From assembly GCA_020543525.1 (NCBI GenBank), contig JAHYIO010000001.1:3038001-3102000 (forward strand): a stretch of DNA of 64,000 nt, given 5' to 3'. The translations under genes and the position numbers were made by a program. Positions within the stretch are counted from its first letter, which is position 1. Each line of letters begins with the position of its first letter. This document shows, in pieces, positions 43,232 to 56,341 of this stretch. This stretch comes from Coriolopsis trogii (taxonomy: Eukaryota > Basidiomycota > Agaricomycetes > Polyporales > Polyporaceae). The notes under the pieces were generated by a model, which was not told the origin of the DNA, made no database searches, and saw nothing but the letters and a program-made list of their open reading frames with translations.

Positions 43232-46200
43232 ATGCGACGCTCGACGGTCTCATCGCGGGGCCTGGTGCGCAACCTCCGTGGCCCTCAAGCCTCACTCCAG
43301 CGCAGAACTCTGGCAACACCCACCTCGCTTCCAGAAAAGGATTGCACATCCATTACCCCTCCTTACAAGAATCTCCTTCAGAATCTCTCTGTCGTCCGCA
43401 GCCTGCTTGGAAACAGGCCCCTCACTCTCGCCGAGAAGATCCTTTACAGTCATGTCTACGACCCTGAGCACACACTCTCAGATGCAGGCATCACCCGGGG
43501 AGAGACATATCTGCAGCTTAGCCCGGAGAGAGTAGCCATGCAGGACGCTTCTGCTCAGATGGCATTGTGAGTGCCAGACATTGAGTGTACGGACGCTAAC
43601 TAACGTTCCCTCAGACTCCAGTTCATGAGTGCTGGAATGTCAAGATGTGCAGTTCCCGCCAGCATTCATTGTGATCATCTCATTCAGGCCTCAGAGGGTG
43701 CTGAGAAGGACTTGCAGGTATGTTTTTCGTCATAGTTATCTATCCTACTCTCTTCACATCCTCGTCCCTATAGCGCTCCATTGTTTCCAACCAAGAAGTT
43801 TTCGATTTCCTCGAGAGTGCTGCACGCAAGTATGGTATCGAGTTCTGGCAGCCCGGTTCTGGCATCATTCACCAGATTGTACTCGAGAACTACGCAGCTC
43901 CCGGAATGCTCATGTAAGTTAGAATTTGTCTGCGACTCGCCTTGACCATAATTTAACCGCATATCAAGGCTCGGAACAGGTATGCATCAACATGGACTTG
44001 ATTTCCAATCATGAGTCTTACACCATTTCAGACTCCCATACCCCAAACGCAGGAGGCTTAGGCATGCTCGCAATTGGAGTGGGCGGGGCAGACGCCGTCG
44101 ACGCCTTGACCGGTACTCCCTGGGAGCTCAAAGCCCCCAAGATTATCGGTATGTCCACCTGCATCCCTTCCCGTATGTCTGGAGGTTCCATTGAAGTCTA
44201 TCATCCGAAGGTGTGCATCTGACTGGCCAAATGAACGGTTGGACTACACCGAAGGACTTAATTCTTCACGTCGCGGGCAAGCTAACAGTACGGGTGAGCA
44301 GCACAAAAACTCTACTTGGCTCCATGCACTGACATACCTGTAGGGCGGGACCGGTGCAATCCTTGAGTACTTCGGACCAGGAGTGTTCAACCAGTCATGT
44401 ACTGGTATGCCTCGTATTCGCGCACTTGCGTGTGCTTCTACTCACCACGAATCCTTGTCAGGTCTAGCGACGGTTGCGAACATGGGTGCCGAAGTTGGTG
44501 CAACAACATCCACCTTCCCTTACACTCCTCGGATGAGGGCGTACCTACAAGCCACTGGCCGAGCACCCGTCGCCCGCGCCGCAGACGAGGCTGTCGCAAA
44601 TGGATTCCTTGCCCCTGATGAGGGTGCAGAGTATGATGAAGTCATTCAAATTGTCGGTATAATCTGCAATCTGCATTTACTCGTGAAGTCTGACAGATAT
44701 GGTGTAGAATCTCTCGGATCTGGAGCCCACGATCAATGGACCCTTCACTCCTGACCTCGCTACACCTCTGTCGAAGTTCGGCTCGTTTGTCAAAGAGCAG
44801 GGCTGGAAGGATGAGCTCTCCGCTGCTCTCATTGGCTCGTGCACGAACAGCTCGTATGAGGACATGACGAGTGTTGCAGATCTTGCTCGACAGGCGAAGG
44901 AGGCTGGCTTGAAGACGAAGGTACATTCCTCTGGCGTGGTCAGGATCGAGTGGAACGCTGACGTGGAGTCTTTCGTAGGTTCCTTTCCTCTGTACCCCCG
45001 GTTCGGAGCAGATACGCGCAACGATCGAGCGTGACGAGGTAACAAGCCAACTTGAGAGTGTCGGTGCGACCGTGTTGGCGAACGCATGCGGGCCCTGCAT
45101 CGGACAGTGGAAGCGAGAGGATAAGCAAGGCGAAGAGAACGGTCTGTTGAACGGATATGAGCGCTGCTTCTCGTTGCTAACTCGCTGTCCGTAGCCATCC
45201 TCACCTCGTTTAACAGGAACTTCAGATCTCGCAACGATGGTAACCGCTACACAATGAACTTCCTTGCATCGCCCACAGTCGTGACAGCGATGGCATTCTC
45301 GGGCAAACTCTCGTTCAACCCCGTGACAGACTCAATACCCCTTCCGTCTGGAGAGTCATTCCGCTTCTCCCCGCCGCGTGGGCAGGACTTACCCGAAGCC
45401 GGCTTCACACCCGGCGAGACACGATACTACCCCGCACCTATGCCCGCGCCTCAACCCGAAACGGAAGTCATCATTCGCCCCGATTCTCAGAGACTGGAGA
45501 TTCTACAGCCCTTCCCAAGCCACTTTGGTGAAGGCTCTGGAAACCCCCGGGGTCTGGAACTGCCCCCCTTGAAGGTCCTTATGCGAGTACGGGGCAAATG
45601 CACGACCGATCACATCTCTGCTGCTGTGCGTATCTTCTCAAGCATTTGCAACCTGTCAGATAGGTGGCTGACGTCACGCTTGTTACAGGGCCCGTGGCTC
45701 AAGTATAAGGGTCACTTAACCAACATCTCTGAAAACCTTCGTACGTCACATGCGCACTGTTTATAATTGGGTCGGGCAGACCTTGACTATATGCGTGACA
45801 GTCATCACTGCTGTGAACGACGAAGGAGGTGATGTCAACGTCGCGTTCGACCATGACCACGGTGCCTCTGAGTCCGAGACGGACACTATCCCTGCGGTGG
45901 CCAAGCGCTTTAAGGCGCGCAAGCAGCCCTGGGCGTTGGTCGTTGACGAAAATTACGGTGAGGGCAGTGCTAGGGAGCATGCCGCGTTGCAGCCTCGTTT
46001 CTACGGTACGTAGTTCCCGCGGTTGAAGTCGGGACTCGAAGTGAACGAGCGTATAATAGGTTGTGCCGCCATCGTCGCCCGCTCGTTCGCACGTATCCAC
46101 GAGACGAACCTCAAGGTACGCACCACTTGCCAGATGCCTACCGACAGTGCTCTATTCTGACTATCTTCACCCTTGCGTATTTGCAGAAACAAGGCATCCT

Positions 46201-46468
46201 CCCTCTCTGGTTCGTCGACAAGGCCGACTATGCCCGTATCGGCGCGGGAGACGTCATCGAGACGCTCGGGCTCGCGGATCTGCTTCAGGGCAAGGCGGAC
46301 GCGGATATCCGTCTGCGGGTGACCCCGCGCGGGAAGAGTGCGGGCGAGGCGTTCGAGATCCCCGTGCGCCATACGATGTCTGCCGACCAGCTCAAGTGGC
46401 TCCGGGCGGGCTCTGCGCTGAACCATATCCGGGCACAAATCACTCAGGCTGCTGGCGGGGCGAACTGA
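43232..46468 (+). CDS. Mitochondrial aconitate hydratase family enzyme
   Basis: Start ATG 43232 with a basic presequence ([19 protein letters not shown]). More than ten exons join in frame. The 4Fe-4S cysteines are present: [12 protein letters not shown], and [16 protein letters not shown] with its CxxC pair. Other landmarks are [81 protein letters not shown], and [15 protein letters not shown] in the swivel domain. The end is [14 protein letters not shown]. Length and order are those of mitochondrial aconitase, which interconverts citrate and isocitrate in the TCA cycle. The sequence is somewhat divergent, so the fungal Aco2 type, used in the lysine pathway, is a good alternative. Near 44657-44712 the natural-looking acceptor would leave a stop; using the AG a few bases further (GTGTAG) restores [14 protein letters not shown]. 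Confidence 0.87.
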
Positions 46469-47396
46469 GCCTGACTGGGGGCTCCGGGGATAGGAGATAG
46501 AGGGGAAAAGTATACATGTACTGTACGATCTACAATGTTTGGTTGGTTTTAGGCCGGGTTGGATTGCCCATCAGATCGCCGCATACAAGTTGGATATGGT
46601 GGTAGAGTACGAGTGACAGTGTCAGTACGTCTATGACTGTTTAGCGCCTAAGCTGTGATTGTAGCTGAGTGCTGCGCTGGTTAACTTGTCTTGTACAGGT
46701 GCGTCCGGTGATATGAGCTAAGGACAGGGATACGCACGAGGTGAGCTTGCTTCTTGCTGCTCTGAAGCAGTAAGTGTATCACGGACTGACGTGGTTGTTG
46801 GTTTGCCATCGCGCTTCGCGGTGTGCACTAGATTGACAATTCGTTATCAAAGCATTGGTGAAACAGTGGTCGAACAGATGTGGTCGAGTAACTCGCCTCA
46901 CTTCGACCACAAATCGTGATCCATGGGACCTCTTATCCCACAGCTAGTGCGCCGCTCTGCTAGGACTGTCGCTCACATGCTATGCAGTTGCTAGGTTGAC
47001 GTCTTCTTGCATCATACCACTCCGCAGGTGTCGCATCGCCGGAGCCTCCTGACATGATGATCATGTTCCTATAAGGTTTGCTATCATGATTTGCGTGGCT
47101 ATACGTGTGCAGATCTCACGAGTCTAAGTACTGGCTATTCATCCATCCCGTGTGGGCGCGATATGCCGACGTTGTTTGTGCCTGTCCCAGCACACGCAGG
47201 TCTTCGCCCCCATCAGCCTACAGCATACCCAGTGCGGAGGCACCGCTGTTGGTTGCTTGAGCGGAATGTCGCTGCCTGCTTCCTAATGTTCACTATTGGT
47301 GGACAGTTAACATACATATAGGGCAGGTAGGAATCGTCGGCTCATAAGGCTTGCGCTTTCTCCTCGAACTCCACGGAAAGACTCTGCCAGAGAGCC
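46469..47396. other. Interval without a gene
   Basis: 930 bp between aconitase and the 7TM gene. Mixed composition with short stop-rich frames. No repeat or RNA element was recognised. Confidence 0.5.
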
Positions 47397-49066
47397 ATGT
47401 CATCCCAAGATATCTCGGCCTTTGCAGCGGAAGTGGCCTTTCTACTGAACGCACAGTAAGCAATATGACCATCTGCTCCGATTGTTGTTGCCCTTATGCG
47501 ACTTGTCCCTTTGCGTCAGTCGAATCGTAAACTGTTGTTACATATCTACAGCTGGTGGTCGTCCTCTTCCATCGCCCCCTCAGGCATGACTGACGGTGCC
47601 TGCTTCCCAGTCTTCTCTCTATATGATCACCTCGTCACCTTCGATCGTGAACACCATTGCTTCTGGAGTGGAGGCCGAGTTTCGGGCGCATCGGCGATAT
47701 TTTTCGCGAACAGATACATCAATTCCGTGCTGTCCATACTTCAAGTGTGTCGATTTCTAGAGACACTCTCAGACAAGGTGCGCCTATCCATTGCCTGCCC
47801 GCTACATCTGGCCGACAAACTCACTAAATGCGAGGTAGGGGTATGTTTGTCTAGCCACCGATGCACATGATACTGTCGAAACCCTCCAAGAAGCTGAGGT
47901 GAACCTTTCGTACTAGTTGTTTTGGGCTGCAATACGCGATTTCCATATCTGAAGCTCTACAACTTCTCCCGTGGGCATGTCAGTACCTGTTAATACCTGT
48001 TATGGCCGTCCTTTGATCTCATCTGCAGTATTCTCAACGTTGCGAGTGTACGCACTAAGCAAGCGTTACCCTCTGGCAGCCCTCGTGCTGTCTTTATCAC
48101 TCGCACCTTTCGGCATCAACTTCGTGGGTTCTCCTGTCCCTCTCGATCTCCACTAATCTCAGTCCGAGCTTTCATCCGCTATAGGTACATTTTGGCTATC
48201 GATCTGTAGGGTATATCGATCCCCTCTTCGGATGCGCGTATGCGGACGCAATGCCCGAGGCACTCACAATCCAGTGAGTTCTATACTAGACTCGCCTATG
48301 GCACTGAGGCATACCTCAACATGTTCACCTTCTTCCAGTCGTAAGGTTCTTTCCAATATAAAGCTGAGTCAAACTCACTCTGGACAGTTCTCATCACAAG
48401 TCGCGTATGTCTGGTCGTCGCGGACCTCATTCTTGTCGTCACAACTTGGGTCGCCCTTCGCATGCATGTCACATCGTTCCAGATCAAAACCTTCTCCTTT
48501 GCCGGGATAATACTTCGCGACGGTGAGCAGTATACTTGACTCGCAAAGTTGAGATGACACTAACGAGACACGATCAGGAAGCATATACTTCATGTGAGCT
48601 GCTGCATTCCGCATCATGTATCTTCCGACTAAACCATATACCTGGGACCAAGCACCCTGGTGACGCTGAATGCGCTCCATCTCGCCCTATCACTGGCCTC
48701 AGTAAGTTGATGAAGCGTCCATTTGCTGCGAGAAAACTCAGATTGACTATTGGACAATAGATCTTCGGCACAGTCGGCTATGTCAGTGATATGACCGTCT
48801 TCACAAATCCGTATGTCACTTCGTGCATGAAGCACTGATATACTCACTGTAAGCCCTCACTTCCTACCAGGATCACTGCTATCCTCGTCTCTCGCTTCCT
48901 CCTCAATCTACAAGAAGCCAGTCAGCGAACGGTGAAGGTGCCTACCGACAACCCGCTACACATCTCCGAGGAATCCTGGGCCGTGAGGAGCTATGCGCGG
49001 GTCATCGGCCCTTTGGGCTCTTCTCTCCACTTTCCTCCAGATGCGGATGATGCCGTTGAGGTTTGA
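47397..49066 (+). CDS. Seven-helix membrane protein with DUF6533-like N-terminus
   Basis: Start ATG 47397 (MSSQDISAFAAEVAFLLNAQ), stop TGA 49064-49066, many short exons. The N-terminal block FSLYDHLVTFDREHHCFWSG followed by SGASAIFFANRYINSVL is the DUF6533 pattern seen in large mushroom-specific families. Later helices include AVFSTLRVYALSKRYPLAAL (a typical loop/helix here), PLFGCAYADAMPE, ILVVTTWVALRMHVTSFQIK (with an intron), and IFGTVGYVSDMTVFTN then ITAILVSRFLLNLQEASQRT. The end is a polar cytosolic tail (PPDADDAVEV). Some central exon joins (47780-48180) are not certain, so a damaged copy cannot be excluded. Function is unknown. Confidence 0.6.
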
Positions 49067-49266
49067 ATCTGGAGACGTTCGCGGGTCCGCCGCGGTTTTA
49101 CATATCAATATACGGCACCCATGTGCCATCTAACACGAGAATCAGGACCTATGATAGAGAAGCTTCGCACGCGTTCCAAATCTTCGAGCAATGAATGAGG
49201 TGCTCGTTGCGCCCAACAAGCCGTCAATGTCTTAAGTAGATGTACGAGATGTAGTGTACTCAGTGA

Positions 49267-52200
49267 TTATGAACGATGCGACGCTAACGCTTGACCGAGG
49301 GCTCGAAGGTCCGGCTTGTCCGATGTCCGCTCCCCGGAGCGTCTCCTGAGCCAGGCGAGGGCCGACCGTGCGACCTCCACTGCGGACTCGGGCATGTTCG
49401 CGAGTTGTGCAACCTTGAGGCCGTGGCTGTCTCGATTGACACCAGGTCTAACTTGGTAAGAGTACGCAAAGTAGGAGTCCTAGATAAACGGAAGAGATGC
49501 ATGGTGGGGTTAGTCACAGACTCTGTTCCAATGCATTTTACAGCGTGGCCGTACCTCAACATCGGAGACGTCTGTGCAGAAAAACGCGACCTTTGAGAAG
49601 GCACCTTCGCCCTTGTGGGAAGCGGGGTCATATCCGAGCATATCGGCCAACTCGTGGAAGTGCGTCGCAAACATGGCGCGGCAGCCGTTTGTGGTTAACA
49701 AGTGGTGAACGGTCGCGAACGCGATGGCTAAGCCGTCATCTACGGTCGTCCCTCGGCCGACTTCATCCATGATAACCTGCATAAGCGTCCCCAATCAGCC
49801 CAACCCCATGTTATGACCGAGCAGCTGCCGGCATCATCGCGACACATACCAAGCTCTTTGGGGTCGCCCGGCGCAGGATATCACTCGCCTCAAGCATTTC
49901 AACCATGAAAGTACTCCGGTCACGGTACAAGTCGTCCTTGGCGCCAACCCGAGAAAACACCCTGTCTACCACGCCGATCTCCGCAGCATCCGCGGGCACG
50001 AATGATCCTGTCTGTGCGAGTATGGCTATGAGCGCCGTCTGCCGAAGCAGTGTGGACTTGCCCGCCATGTTGGGGCCGGTGATGACGTGCAGCTGCGCGT
50101 CGGGGGCGAAGGTCACCGTGTTGGGTGTGAAACCCTTTCCAGACGTGAGGAGACCGAGCTCGACTGTCGGGTGGCGGCCATTGACGACGTTGAGAGACGT
50201 CCTGCTCACGTCAAAGAATAACACGAGGTGTCAGTGGCAGTGCGTTGCATAGCTGCTGGAAGGCATTCACCCCTCGTTCACGACAGGTCGGACGAAGCGC
50301 ATCTCGTGTGCGAGGTTGGCAAATGCTAGTGTTACGTCGAGTTCGTCGATGATGCGAGCGTTACGTCGAAGGGCGGTCGAACAAAAAGTGACCTGTCCTA
50401 CGGTGGGTTCTGGGTCGAGTAGACGAATTCCGGAAGAAGGCTCACTTCAATTCGCAAAATCTCAAAGGCTAATCTCTCCTGAACGCTGATAGCTGAGGTG
50501 GTCTCACTAATCTGTGCCGCCAACTTTGACCAGCCCTGTGATCAGCGAGTATGGTGGTCAGAGATTTAATCACTTCACCTGGACTATAGCCATACCGGGT
50601 GGAAGAAAGTGCAAGTCGAACCGCTCTCCGCCAAGTGGACGAATTCCTTGTCATCCTTCAATTTCGCAGCGTCCTTCTTGCGCGACACGTGGACATGCAT
50701 TCCTTGCCCGGAAGATGCACGTAGAGACAACGTGGGCGCATCTAGCGCTATGTCAGACAAAGCTACCGAGGCATTCCTCTGATCGCAACTCACCATAGTT
50801 GTTCTGCAACCGTTGTTCGAGCGCATCCTTCTCTGCGATAAGGGCACGCAGATTGGCATGCAGAGTCGTCAGTTCTTGGGAGAAACTAGCTTGAGTCAGA
50901 CACTGAGGTAATGCAATGCAAAAGGGTAGAACATACTCGGGCTTGATAATCCAGTCCGTGAGGCCCAGAGGGTTACGAAAGTCGCGGACGGGTACTGTAC
51001 TCAGAGGGACATAGTCGACGGGGGTGGCTTCTTCCTCTATATCCGTGTCGCGCGGTACTATGGCCATACGGATCCGCTCGGAGAGGCTCCGGAGATCATC
51101 GAGTCTCTTCATCAAGGCTTTGATGCTCTTCCATTCAGCGCGGTCAAGCGAATTCGCTCCAGGCTCGTTTATATGTTCCTCCATGAGAATTCGCTCCTTG
51201 ATGGCTGTCCAGATGTCCACTGTGACACAGATGTCTGAGAGGTCGGCGAAGGTCCCGCGTCCGATGAGGAACTTTTGAAGGATACGAGTGACATCTTCCG
51301 CATCGCGCAGGCTTGCGGCCAAGTCTTGTCGCAGGAATGGTCGGGCGTGGAAGAATGCCACCAAGGACTGCCGCGCATGTATCTCGGTCACTGACGTGCT
51401 TGGGGAACCTGTGGCACATGTTATTAAGACGTCCTGCGTAGATATGACTTTCGAGTCACTCACATAGCCAGCGCGCCAGCAAGCGAGTTCCACTCGTTGT
51501 AACCGTTCGCTTGATGGCGCTGAATAGACTGCCCGTGGTACCTCCCTCTCGCATTCCTTCGCGGATTTCCAGGGCCTTCACGGTGTGAGAGTCAATCTGC
51601 ATCCTCCCACTCGAAACCTCCCGAGTGGGCGTACTCAGTCCAGGCATGTGCTCCATCAAGTTTGCATGCATGAAGGCGGTCAAGAGCTTGACTGCCGAGC
51701 CTTCTTCATCTGTGAGTACAGAAGGCAGTATCTCCTTGGATGCTTTCAATTGCGACGTGAGATCATCAGGGCTGAGCTCTTGTACCGTCCTCGGAGGCTC
51801 TTCAGGAGAGTTCTCATACGGTGCAAAATAGGACAGGAAGCAGTCTTCATCTGCGACTGCTTTACGGACCGCGTGAGTGTCATCACAACTGAGTCGTTCA
51901 TGGAGGACGACCTCCTTCGGACCGATACGCACGAGCTCGTCTCGGAGAGTACCGACCGTGGCCGTCTTTGTGTAAAACTCTCCAGTGGAGGCGTCAATCC
52001 ACGCCAGACCCACTGGAGTATTCGACGTATGTAGAGACGAGGATGCGGATGGAGGGTTGTTTGCCGAGTCCGAGTGTGGTCCCAAGGAGATGGACAGGAG
52101 GTAGTTGTTCTCATAGGGATTGATGAAAGGCTCGTCCACGAGTGTGCCTGGCGTGACAATCCGTACCACCCGTCGGTCGTAACCGCCCTTCGCCCCCAAC

Positions 52201-53147
52201 GCGGGATCACGAGGAAACTCTTCACACATAGCCACAAAGCGGCCATGGTCCTGAACAAGCATTTGGAGATACTTGTTAAGGTTCATGAGGGGGAATCCGC
52301 ACATGAGAATGCGCTGCCCGCTCCATGACTTTTGTGTGAGCTTGATGTTCAACAGCCTGGAGACTTCGATTGCTTGATCAAAGTAGGACTGTAGCGTGCT
52401 CAGCATGTAGAACAAGAGCGTGGCACATAACTCTACCTCGTAGAATTGCCCCACGCGAGTAAGCAAAATGCAATGGGGGTATTTAGCAAGGTTATCCAGG
52501 ACTTCCGTGGCAAGAGGCGTTGTCGGAGGTGCCAACTCCATATCTATGGTTGCCAATATTGACAATGATGATCATGGTCTGTAGCTGTCTGAGAACGCAC
52601 CTTGCTCCAGTTTCGCACGTGTTCTTCCCGTACGTTTCTTCGCTGCCGTGCCAGATGTACTACTGGACTCCACAAGACTTGGTGTTTCTGGTACACCAGG
52701 ACTTGACTGTACACCCTTAGTCTTTGGCCTCCCCCGTCTCTTCGTCGTAGACGCATTGACGCCTGCGGACAGCAGACCTGCAGAGTCGTCTATGCTTGCA
52801 GGTCCTGTGTCCAGGAAACGTGTTTGTGCAATGGAATACAAGCATCGAGCAGGTGGAATTAGAGAGAATTATATTCGTGCGTATGGAAGGTGCGCACGTA
52901 GGGAAGTATACACATTCTCAGACTTGCCAACGGAGGTCGTATGCCTCCAATCTGAAAGTGGAGGAGCGACGGTCCCGTCCGGCAAGATTCGTGTGGTTGG
53001 GAGCTCCGCGTACTTCTTCCTCGTCACATTCGGTTTCTTGAGTGGTATGCCATCTTCAGCCGCTGTCAAGCTCAAATATCTAGCAAATTGGAGAGAGACC
53101 GCTCTTCTAGCGCAGCATGCAACAGAAAATGCGGGGACGGAGAGCAT
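49267..53147 (-). CDS. MSH1: Mitochondrial MutS homologue MSH1
   Basis: The start is ATG 53147, with a mitochondrial presequence ([20 protein letters not shown]). A GTGCGC..GACACAG intron links its exon to [15 protein letters not shown] and the basic linker [10 protein letters not shown]. The mismatch-recognition domain has the Phe-x-Glu motif (VGQFYE-SYFDQA across an intron). Core helices follow ([20 protein letters not shown]). The ATPase has Walker [35 protein letters not shown], Walker [15 protein letters not shown], and THFHELADM. The last exon, [20 protein letters not shown] to [11 protein letters not shown], ends at TAA 49269-49267. Msh1 guards mitochondrial DNA against mutation and rearrangement. 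No GIY-YIG tail of the plant type is present. Divergent with the septin, 213 bp apart. Confidence 0.9.
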
Positions 53148-53360
53148 GTACGCAGGGAAGGGAGTGCGTTGGTGGCTGGGGCTGAATGGAACGGATCACG
53201 AGCGTCTAGCTAGAAGGAATGGTCCGCAGAGGAGGCGCCCGCTAGCTGGCGGAGTTTGAAGTCGCCAACGACCCATCCTTGCCTTCGTGTTCCTCGACGA
53301 AAAAGCGGTCGTCGTCGCCCAGCTCGTCTCTCTCCCATCTCTCTCCATCCTCCACTCACT

Positions 53361-55100
53361 ATGTCGTTCGCTGGCAGACGCAGGGGAAACAAGGTCAAGA
53401 AGGGTGTCCAGTTCACCGTCATGGTCGTCGGTAAGTCTCATTCGCGCGTCTGGACGCCCGGTTTACCCTGCCAACGCGCACGGACGCCTCCTCCGCGGGT
53501 CGCGTCCTCGCGTCCATACATCCCCGTCTTCACGTTACTTACGATGTACGCGTTGTATAGGTGCTTCTGGCACTGGAAGGACCACCTTTGTGAACACCCT
53601 CTGCGAGTCTGAGGTTCTGCCGCACAAGGTCTGTGACAGTCCCGAGACTGCTCACGTCGAGGAGGGCATCAGGATCAAGCCCGTCAACGTTGGTACGTTT
53701 GCACTACATGCGCCTCAGCCTCAACGTTCTGAGCGAGTATGAGCAGAGCTCGAGGAGGACGGTGTTCGCATCGCCCTGACCATTGTCGACACCCCCGGGT
53801 TCGGTGACAACATCGACAATGAGTTCGCGTACGCCGCCTCATATTCATCTTCCCCTCGCGCAACCAGTTGAACTGTACTCTTTGACAGTTTCCAGGAGAT
53901 TGTCGGCCACCTCGAGCGTCAGTACGATGATATTCTTGCCGAGGAGTCCCGTATCAAGCGTAACCCTCGCTTCCGGGACAACCGTGTCCACGCTCTCCTC
54001 TACTTCATCTCTCCTACTGGCCATGCGTATGTTTCAAATTGTAGTTTGATATCCTGCCACGATTATTGACTGTTGCCAACATAGTTTGAGGGAGATTGAC
54101 ATTGAGCTCATGCGTCGCCTCTCTCCTCGTGTCAATGTCATCCCCGTAATTGGGAAGGCCGACTCGCTTACCCCAAGTGAGCTCCGTGGATTCAAGAAGC
54201 GGGTGAGTGCAAATCTCATTCTATACAAACGCCAACAGCGTTGACTGACGTGGCGCTAGATCATGGAGGACATCGAGTACTACGATATTCCCGTGTACAA
54301 CTTCCCTTATGACATTGAAGAGGATGACGAGGACACCATCCAGGACAACAGTGAACTCCGCGTACGTTTACTAGTCATGTCGGCTACATACAGTGCTGAG
54401 TTGGAGTCCTTAGGCCATGATGCCCTTCTCCATCATTGGCTCCGAGGAGGAGATCGAGATTGACGGGCAGCCCGTCCGAGCCAGGATCTACCCCTGGGGT
54501 GTCGCTGAGGTTGACAACCCTAAGCACTGTGACTTCAGCCGTCTCCGGGGTGCTCTGCTCAAGTGAGTGATGCGCTGATGTGACTGGTCACCCGTGATTG
54601 ACCGCTGTTCTGGTTGAATACAGCACCCACTTGGCTGACCTGAAGGCTCTGACCCACGATGTCTTGTATGAGACGTACCGTACGGAGAAGCTGTCCAGGA
54701 CCGTCCACTCGGACACTCAGTACGTGCTACACGTTTTCTGAATGATGTTTCATCCTGACGCTGGACTGGGTATAGGGATTCGTCAATTCTCCCCGAGGAA
54801 TTGGCGAGCCAGAGTGTCCGTCTCAAGGAGGAGCAGCTCCGCCGGGAGGAGGAAAAGGTAACGTTAGGTTGGTTCACACTCTTACAGCAGACATCTCACG
54901 ATTCGCTATGCAGCTGCGCGAAATCGAGCTTCGTGTCCAGCGCGAGATCAACGAGAAGAGGCAGGAGCTGTTGGCCAAGGAAGAGTCGCTCAGGTGGGTC
55001 ACGTTGTTTCATCTAGTAGAGCACGGTGGATTGATGTCACGGCTGCAGGAATCTCGAGAGCCGGCTTGCGGCGCAAGGCTCGCAGTCAGACTTCAACTGA
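53361..55100 (+). CDS. CDC11: Septin, Cdc11 class
   Basis: Eleven exons from ATG 53361 to TGA 55098-55100 sum to 1101 nt, 366 residues. The GTPase domain is complete: GASGTGRTTFVNTLCESEVL (P-loop), TIVDTPGFGDNIDNEFAFQE (switch II, DxxG), and PVIGKADSLTPSELRGFKKR with the G4 motif (AKAD-type). The septin unique element includes IYPWGVAEVDNPKHCDFSRL. A coiled coil follows (LKEEQLRREEEKLREIEL) and the tail QGSQSDFN. The P-loop has Arg where most GTPases have Lys (GxxxxGRT), as in yeast Cdc11, which is why I assign that class. Septins form heteromeric filaments at the bud neck, septum and hyphal tip. The coiled coil is shorter than in Cdc3 or Cdc12. Confidence 0.88.
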
Positions 55101-56341
55101 TCGTCTACTACGTTGTAGTGGTGTTGGCGAAAATGGTTTCGGAGGTTCCGGTATACCCTGTCCGTTTGGCTCACCCTCGTTGTTTTCCCACTGGTCGTGG
55201 GTTCTTGTTATGGATGATATACTACAACCGTTTCAATCAGTTGCGCAGCGATACTTGACTAGCATCTATGTGACCCCTTCTGGCTCCGCTCCTTTGCACC
55301 CGAGTGTTCTGTAGACCCCCGTGTTGGTGTTGCAATGTCCTTCCGCTCATTTGGATCGCCAATAGTTCTGTCTGTTTGTCAAGATAACATGATTTATGCC
55401 GTCGAGGCAAGACGTGTGAGGCTGAGATCGACAGTGTTGAACACGAAGCAAGTTAGAGATCATGAGTAGTCCGGCATTAGGTGGTCAATGGAAGGCTGAT
55501 GGATGGACGGAAAAAAGCCGCGAAGGCGGATGGTTGATGATCAGAAATAGATGTGGACGTCTGGTCCGGGAGTGTGTAGCTGCAGGCGACTTCGGTTCAC
55601 AGGACTCGGCGAATGGGAGTGTTGGGATGCGAGTGCCGTACGTACTGGGAGCGGTAGCGGCCAGGTGCGATGGCGGGGATGTCGGCAGCAAGCTAAGGAG
55701 GTAGAGGGGCGAGAGTGGCCTCGGTGGTGGTACCGGTGGCGGGAGGAATGGGAGACGGCGAGGGCGGGCGTGGTGGTGGCTCGGCAACGGGATATTGGGC
55801 CCATCGGTTCGAAGAGGGGGATAATAGCAAAATAAGTATTCCTCCGCCGCCACCACGGTCCACGAACTCGAACATTGCGCTTGCCGACCGCGTCCTCGTA
55901 TCCTTTCTTCGTTACCAGCTCCATCCTCCTCGCCGTCCCCGCCCCCTTCACCCCCTCCAGCTCGAGTGGAGAGCGCGTCGATCAATTTTGCATAATAGTT
56001 GGACAATCTCGCCTATACTGCTTGTGGCGTGCCCAGCTGGTAACCGATATAGGCCTTCCCGCGACCCGGTACCGACCCATACCATCTCGTCGACGGACAC
56101 GCCTCAACGCCCGGCTCTGCTCACGCTGCTGTTTGTCTCGTCCTTGCTGCCTCTCTTGCCTCCTCCTCCCTCTCGCAGCCCCAATAACAAAGGCCGCGAC
56201 ACGCTTCTAGCCCAAACGGGGACTTTTGTTTGTCTAACAAGCATCCTGCCCGGTTTAGGCCAGTAAAGGGTGCCTCACTCGGACGAAGCATACGACGCGC
56301 TCGACGCGCACGAACGTCCTCACAATCTCCCCCCGCCTGCG
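55101..56341. other. Long upstream region of the MIT-domain gene
   Basis: 1.24 kb with no gene. It contains GC-rich, purine/pyrimidine-skewed tracts (55700-56000) that open long frames on both strands without protein-like composition. The stretch 56150-56341 is pyrimidine-rich and is probably 5' leader. Confidence 0.4.

Noticed and set aside
55485..56006. 173-codon minus-strand frame upstream of the MIT gene
   Set aside because: Pro/Ser/Leu low-complexity text from a skewed tract; no start support, motif or splice structure.
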